This document shows, piece after piece, positions 29,951-33,452 of a stretch of DNA of 33,452 nucleotides. The notes under the pieces were generated by a model, which worked only from the letters and a program-made list of their open reading frames with translations, was not told where the DNA came from and ran no database searches. Position 1 is the stretch's first letter; the number at the start of each line of letters is the position of its first letter. The stretch comes from a virus. The stretch spans positions 1-33,452 of the IMG/VR virus record IMGVR_UViG_3300047560_001299; one strand, 5' to 3'. The position numbers were made by a program, and so were the translations under genes.

Positions 29951-32437
29951 ATGGACATTAATTTAGACAATATCGCATTAGAAGTGTATGGAAAGCTAGA
30001 AACACGCTTTCCAGATGTGAAGATCGGTGACGAATCCGGTGAAGTTCTATCTAAGAAAGAGGACATTCCGAAAGCACGTTTCTTTGAATTCCCATATAAA
30101 GAAGCTGGGAGAGTTCTTGGAACAATCACAGTTACCTTGGATGACGATGATGGCATCGTTGTACAAGTGGGTGGCGATTTAGTTGATAGTGATGTCCCTG
30201 GCGTTTTTAAGTTTATCCGTAGTATGGGTAGATTCGCCAACAAAAGAACATTAGATTTTAAAATCATCAACTTGGAAAAAAGTAACTTAGATAAACGTGA
30301 CTATGAGTTCCAAGCAAAGCGCAAGGAAGAAACAATCATGCCACCAGTAGCACCAGTGATGGAAAGTAAATTTTATGGCACAGCAAAGATTAGCTACCAA
30401 GACTTGGGTGAAGCTCGCTTAATTGTCAAGCACTCACAACCAGTTAATACAGAGTTAGCTGCTGGCCGCACATTACACATTGAAAGCATCTATATTGAAA
30501 ACGCAGATGGTGAGCGTTTCAAATACCCATACAAGCACTTAAATGGTGCTCGCGCTTTAGCAGAACACTTAAAGCATGGCGGTAATCCATATGACCCAAT
30601 TGGTAAGCATATTACTGGGTTGTCAGAGGAAATGGCACAGCTACGTAAGTTTAAAGGTTACGTTGGACGTAATGAAGCCCTTGCAGAAGCAATGGGTGAT
30701 ATCCATGGCAAGGTCATGGAACGTATTGACCAAATTAAAGATCAAGTTCAAAAGCTACAACGCAAGTCTTACTATGAGTCATTTGCTGAGTCTTTTGAAG
30801 AACCAGTATCACAAGAAATTCCAGAATCTATTATGGATGACTGGATTGACCGTTTAACAGTCCGCACATTTAACGAAGATTTAAAGACAGCGTTCCCATA
30901 TATCTTCAAGTTAGTTGATGAATCAGAAATCCCAGTTAAAGAATTGGGTCCAGAGGACATGTTGTCTGAGTTGAGCAAAGATACACTAAACTCTTACGTT
31001 AGCAAAGCAACGCATAAGGGTGATGACGACCGTGACGGTGAACGCACTGTAAACAAAGGCCGTGAATCTGGTGTAACCAAAGCTGCTTATCGTACGCAGG
31101 GATTGGCACACAAGAAAGGAAGTGAAAACTTCCGTAAGTACAAAACAGATGACCAGCTTGATGAATTGAGCAAAGATACACTATCAAGTTATGCACAGAA
31201 AGGCGCATACGATGCAGCTGGACACATGCACAAGGCAGGCTTGGATACAGGTGTACAGATTGGTAGAAATGATGACATTGATTACAATCACCCAGGTGAG
31301 AAAAAAGCACACAAGAGATTGAAGGGTGTACATACTGCCATTTATAAAATGAGTAAGAAAAACTCAATGGCTGAAGATCAATTTGAAGACTTCATCAACA
31401 GCATCGTTGAGAGCGAAGAATCACAAAACGGTACTGATACATTGTTCAGCTTGAACAAAGAAGTTCAGCAAACTGCTATTAACAAGTTAAACAAGTTATT
31501 GGCGTCTGACCTTAAGGGTGGAAATAACGAAATCAATGCTAAGTTAAGCCTAAAAGGCATTATTGATGACCCAGAGTTTATCCAGTCATTAGATCAAGTT
31601 GATCCAGATTTAGATATCCGTGTATTAATCCAGAAGTATGTTCAGGAAAGAGATCCAGCAGTTGCAATGCAATTGACATTTGGTGAAGGCGAAACAGGTG
31701 GTGAAGAACCAGCTGCTCCGCCTCCAGCACCAGAACCAGTTGCTCCACCTCCACCTGCACCTACACCTGATGCAGCCGCAGTTCCTCCAGAAGCTGGCGC
31801 AATGCCTCCAGCACCAGGTGGCCCAGTTCCTCCAGCACCAGAAGCTGGCGAAATGCCTCCACCTGCTATTGAACCTCCTCCATCACCAATTGCTGAAGGT
31901 GAAATGAGCCCATTCTCTAGAATTAAGGCACGATTGATCTTAGCCAAAGAGTGTGGCGCACAATTAAGTACAAAATTAGATTTTGGTCACAGAACAATGA
32001 CATTACAAGATGCTATTGAAGAGTGTGGACTAACTCCAATGGAATGTGGATTTGACATGCCAGAGGAAGAGGAAGAAGAGAATAGCGAAAGCGGTATGGA
32101 TCAGATTTTGAAAACGATTTCTGGATTCTGGAATAAAGAAGCAAAGAATTTCACAATTGGTGGAACTAGAGCAAAACAAAAAGTAGTCAAAGCATTCAAG
32201 GATGGTGAGTTCCCAAATGCTACTGAGGAAGATGTTAAAGCAGTTCTACGTAAGATTGAAGAATTAGACCCAAGTACTAGTGAGCACGAGGGTATTATGA
32301 AATTGGCTGGTGTACCAACAATCGAAGTTGACTTTGATGGAAACACACCGAATGTGGGTATGGCTCAGATGGGCTCTGCAGATAACTCGCAAGGCAATGC
32401 TCTTGCAAGAATAATTCAACTATCAAAAGGAAGATAA
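29951..32437 (+). CDS. Large head-region structural protein with ELSKDTL repeats and proline-rich linker
   Basis: 828 residues from the ATG at 29951. In-frame codons continue upstream into gp17, but this ATG follows the gp17 stop and a late box, so it is preferred. Layout: an N-terminal alpha/beta domain (1-95); a second beta domain with FYGTAKISYQDL and a YPYKHLNGARALAEHL helix (about 120-215); a SIPVKELGPEDML-type segment (EIPVKELGPED, near 325-335); two ELSKDTLxSYxxK modules at 30967 and 31163; an IVES segment; a Pro/Ala-rich linker (about residues 580-650); and an acidic region ending LARIIQLSKGR. Such proteins are common next to gp17 in marine T4-like phages; the function is unknown, probably head-associated. 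Confidence 0.72.
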   Translation: MDINLDNIALEVYGKLETRFPDVKIGDESGEVLSKKEDIPKARFFEFPYKEAGRVLGTITVTLDDDDGIVVQVGGDLVDSDVPGVFKFIRSMGRFANKRTLDFKIINLEKSNLDKRDYEFQAKRKEETIMPPVAPVMESKFYGTAKISYQDLGEARLIVKHSQPVNTELAAGRTLHIESIYIENADGERFKYPYKHLNGARALAEHLKHGGNPYDPIGKHITGLSEEMAQLRKFKGYVGRNEALAEAMGDIHGKVMERIDQIKDQVQKLQRKSYYESFAESFEEPVSQEIPESIMDDWIDRLTVRTFNEDLKTAFPYIFKLVDESEIPVKELGPEDMLSELSKDTLNSYVSKATHKGDDDRDGERTVNKGRESGVTKAAYRTQGLAHKKGSENFRKYKTDDQLDELSKDTLSSYAQKGAYDAAGHMHKAGLDTGVQIGRNDDIDYNHPGEKKAHKRLKGVHTAIYKMSKKNSMAEDQFEDFINSIVESEESQNGTDTLFSLNKEVQQTAINKLNKLLASDLKGGNNEINAKLSLKGIIDDPEFIQSLDQVDPDLDIRVLIQKYVQERDPAVAMQLTFGEGETGGEEPAAPPPAPEPVAPPPPAPTPDAAAVPPEAGAMPPAPGGPVPPAPEAGEMPPPAIEPPPSPIAEGEMSPFSRIKARLILAKECGAQLSTKLDFGHRTMTLQDAIEECGLTPMECGFDMPEEEEEENSESGMDQILKTISGFWNKEAKNFTIGGTRAKQKVVKAFKDGEFPNATEEDVKAVLRKIEELDPSTSEHEGIMKLAGVPTIEVDFDGNTPNVGMAQMGSADNSQGNALARIIQLSKGR

Positions 32438-32438
32438 T

Positions 32439-33176
32439 ATGTCAAAGCAAACAATTTCAGAGAGCCAACTACGTTCTAGTGCGGCTAGATTGCGTGATTA
32501 CATCGCAATTGTTGAAAGTGAACAACAAAACGAAACAGCAGCAACCGCTGGACAAGCAGTTGGTAATGCAGCAGGTACTGCCGCAGGTGTTGTTGCAGCA
32601 CCAGTTAGAGCTGGTATTGAAGCTGGTCAAGCAGTTGCTAACCAAGCTGGTAAATGGTGGGATCAAGCCAAGCAAGGTGTTTCAAACTTTGCACAAGGTA
32701 TTTCACAAGGCGCACAACAAGGTTGGGCTGCAACTGATCCAGCTAAATTGGTTGGTGGACAAGCAGCAGCTAAGACAGGTACAACTACAGCTAAACCTGA
32801 TCCAGCAGTATTGAAAATCCAACAAGATTTGATTGCAAAGGGTGCTAAGATCAAAGCTGACGGTATCATGGGTCCAGCAACAAAGGCAGCTCAAGCACAG
32901 TTTGGTGGTCAAGCAGCAGCAACTCCACAAACTCAAACACAACAAAACTTCGCAGCAGCAGGTATGGCAGGTCAAGAAATGCGTACACCAGCTGAGATCG
33001 CAGCATCACAAGATTTGTTGTCAGCAAATGATGGTTCTACTACACCTGGTGCAGCAGCACAGCCACGTAATCCAAATGCAGGTGCAGCACCAGCGGCTCC
33101 AGCAGCGGCAACAAGTGAAAGTGTTACTTACAAAAACGAAGATTCACTAGCTAGAATTATACAACTTTCTCGTTAA
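32439..33176 (+). CDS. Virion-associated protein with peptidoglycan-binding-like domain
   Basis: 245 residues, rich in Ala, Gln and Gly. Residues 121-157 (LKIQQDLIAKGAKIKADG, IMGPATKAAQAQF) match a peptidoglycan-binding type-1 repeat, a three-helix fold used by many lysins. The flanks are low-complexity and include a small-residue stretch (about 35-75) that could be amphipathic. The C-terminal SLARIIQLSR repeats the end of the preceding protein. No lytic catalytic domain is visible. It starts 1 nt after the 828-aa gene with an AGGAAG ribosome binding site. A virion protein contacting the wall, or a head-core protein, is possible. Confidence 0.65.
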   Translation: MSKQTISESQLRSSAARLRDYIAIVESEQQNETAATAGQAVGNAAGTAAGVVAAPVRAGIEAGQAVANQAGKWWDQAKQGVSNFAQGISQGAQQGWAATDPAKLVGGQAAAKTGTTTAKPDPAVLKIQQDLIAKGAKIKADGIMGPATKAAQAQFGGQAAATPQTQTQQNFAAAGMAGQEMRTPAEIAASQDLLSANDGSTTPGAAAQPRNPNAGAAPAAPAAATSESVTYKNEDSLARIIQLSR

Positions 33177-33182
33177 TAAATG

Positions 33183-33201
33183 AGCGAAAAAGTTCGCTTT
33201 T
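33183..33201 (+). terminator. First intrinsic terminator before gp32
   Basis: AGCGAA (33183-33188) pairs with TTCGCT (33193-33198) around AAAG and is followed by T residues. It ends the late structural block. Confidence 0.75.
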
Positions 33202-33230
33202 AAGTAGCAAAAAACTTGAAAGACTAAATA

Positions 33231-33262
33231 AAAGTGCGTACACTAACATGTATGCACTTTTT
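33231..33262 (+). terminator. Second intrinsic terminator before gp32
   Basis: AAAGTGCGTACA (33231-33242) pairs with TGTATGCACTTT (33249-33260), 12 bp with one G-T pair, loop CTAACA, then TTGTTT. Two terminators in tandem isolate gp32 from the late block. The rest of the gap to 33332 holds only the AGGAGA ribosome binding site at 33321-33326. Confidence 0.75.
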
Positions 33263-33332
33263 GTTTATGTAGTACATATTCAAATATTAGGCAATTAAGC
33301 AAAACACAAAGGCATATTATAGGAGAATTATT

Positions 33333-33452
33333 ATGGCAACTTTGGCTGAAATTAGAGCAAAACTTAAGGCTTCTGAACAACGTGGTTCAGACAACAACAA
33401 ACAATCCGGTGGCGACAATTCAATTTACGCTTTCTGGAATCTAAAAGAAGGC
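33333..33452 (+). CDS. gp32: Single-stranded DNA-binding protein (T4 gp32 homologue), 3' partial
   Basis: Only the first 40 residues are inside the window. The sequence MATLAEIRAKLKASEQR, then NSIYAFWNLKEG, matches the start of marine T4-like gp32 proteins: a Lys-rich N-terminal segment for cooperative binding, then the first strand of the OB-fold core with the YxFWNxKEG motif. gp32 coats ssDNA in replication and recombination. It has a clear AGGAGA ribosome binding site, 6 nt from the ATG, and sits behind two terminators, so it must use its own promoter or read-through; I could not assign one with confidence. Confidence 0.82.
   Translation, partial: MATLAEIRAKLKASEQRGSDNNKQSGGDNSIYAFWNLKEG

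Noticed and set aside
31642-31947. Minus-strand glycine/alanine-rich open frame opposite the proline-rich linker
   Set aside because: Direct shadow of the CCA/CCT proline codons of the 828-aa gene.
33223-33230. Late-like box ACTAAATA before gp32
   Set aside because: It is upstream of a strong terminator and about 100 nt from the gene; more likely chance in AT-rich DNA.
33216-33244. Sigma70-like promoter TTGAAA-17 nt-TACACT upstream of gp32
   Set aside because: The -10 match is poor and it lies inside the second terminator hairpin, so its transcript would terminate at once.

Overview
This window is part of the late (structural) region of a large T4-like contractile-tailed phage. Homologues of T4 gp1, gp4, gp13, gp14, gp15, gp16, gp17, gp18, gp19 and the start of gp32 are recognisable from their protein sequences. 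The companions are typical of marine and freshwater T4-like phages of the cyanophage/pelagiphage kind: glycine-rich fibre proteins, a peptidase-S74 fibre, a viral flavin halogenase, many 2-oxoglutarate (2OG)/Fe(II) oxygenases and ELSKDTL-type head-region proteins. The DNA is moderately AT-rich. Nothing in the window fixes the host. There are no tRNAs, insertion sequences, CRISPR arrays or integration genes.

Layout. (1) 1-7177, plus strand: fibre and adhesin cluster. It holds a large fibre protein open at the left edge with a probable seven-unit beta-propeller, a small structural protein, an S74 self-cleaving fibre, and four tandem glycine-rich adhesin-like paralogues. (2) 7209-10705, plus: a VirX1/tryptophan-halogenase-type enzyme, an unknown 173-aa protein, and a U32-like protein with two Cys clusters. 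(3) 10695-15492, minus: eight consecutive 2OG-Fe(II) oxygenase-like genes, six from one paralogous subfamily and two from other families; six of the seven junctions are ATGA overlaps. (4) 15555-18609, minus: a Nudix hydrolase, then gp15 and gp14, which appear to lead the same minus-strand late unit. (5) 18652-20457: gp13, a dNMP kinase with its own host-type promoter, and a convergent HNH/zinc protein. (6) 20564-33176, plus: gp18 sheath, gp19 tube, a second tube-like protein, a conserved 118-aa protein, gp4, gp16, a predicted internal head protein, an ELSKDTL protein, gp17, an 828-aa head-region protein and a peptidoglycan-binding-domain protein. (7) 33177 to the end: two terminators, then gp32, cut by the window edge.

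The most unusual content is the modification island (7209-16004). A halogenase, a U32-like Fe-S protein, eight Fe(II)/2OG oxygenases and a Nudix enzyme lie between the adhesin cluster and the neck genes, with the oxygenases downstream of gp14-gp15. Every oxygenase keeps its HxD/E...H iron ligands and its Arg/Lys. My inference is that these enzymes act late in infection, possibly on virion proteins such as the adjacent adhesins. The substrate cannot be read from DNA.

Regulation. T4-type late boxes (TATAAATA and one- or two-mismatch variants) precede gp13, gp14, the HNH gene, gp18, the second tube gene, the predicted internal head protein, gp17 and the 828-aa gene. In five of these the box ends only 4-5 nt before an ATG that has no Shine-Dalgarno sequence, which predicts leaderless late mRNAs. 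Strong hairpin-plus-T terminators follow the 173-aa gene, gp19, the gene before gp17, and the gene before gp32. No gene-free stretch exceeds 300 bases; the longest, 33177-33332, holds two terminators and the gp32 ribosome binding site.
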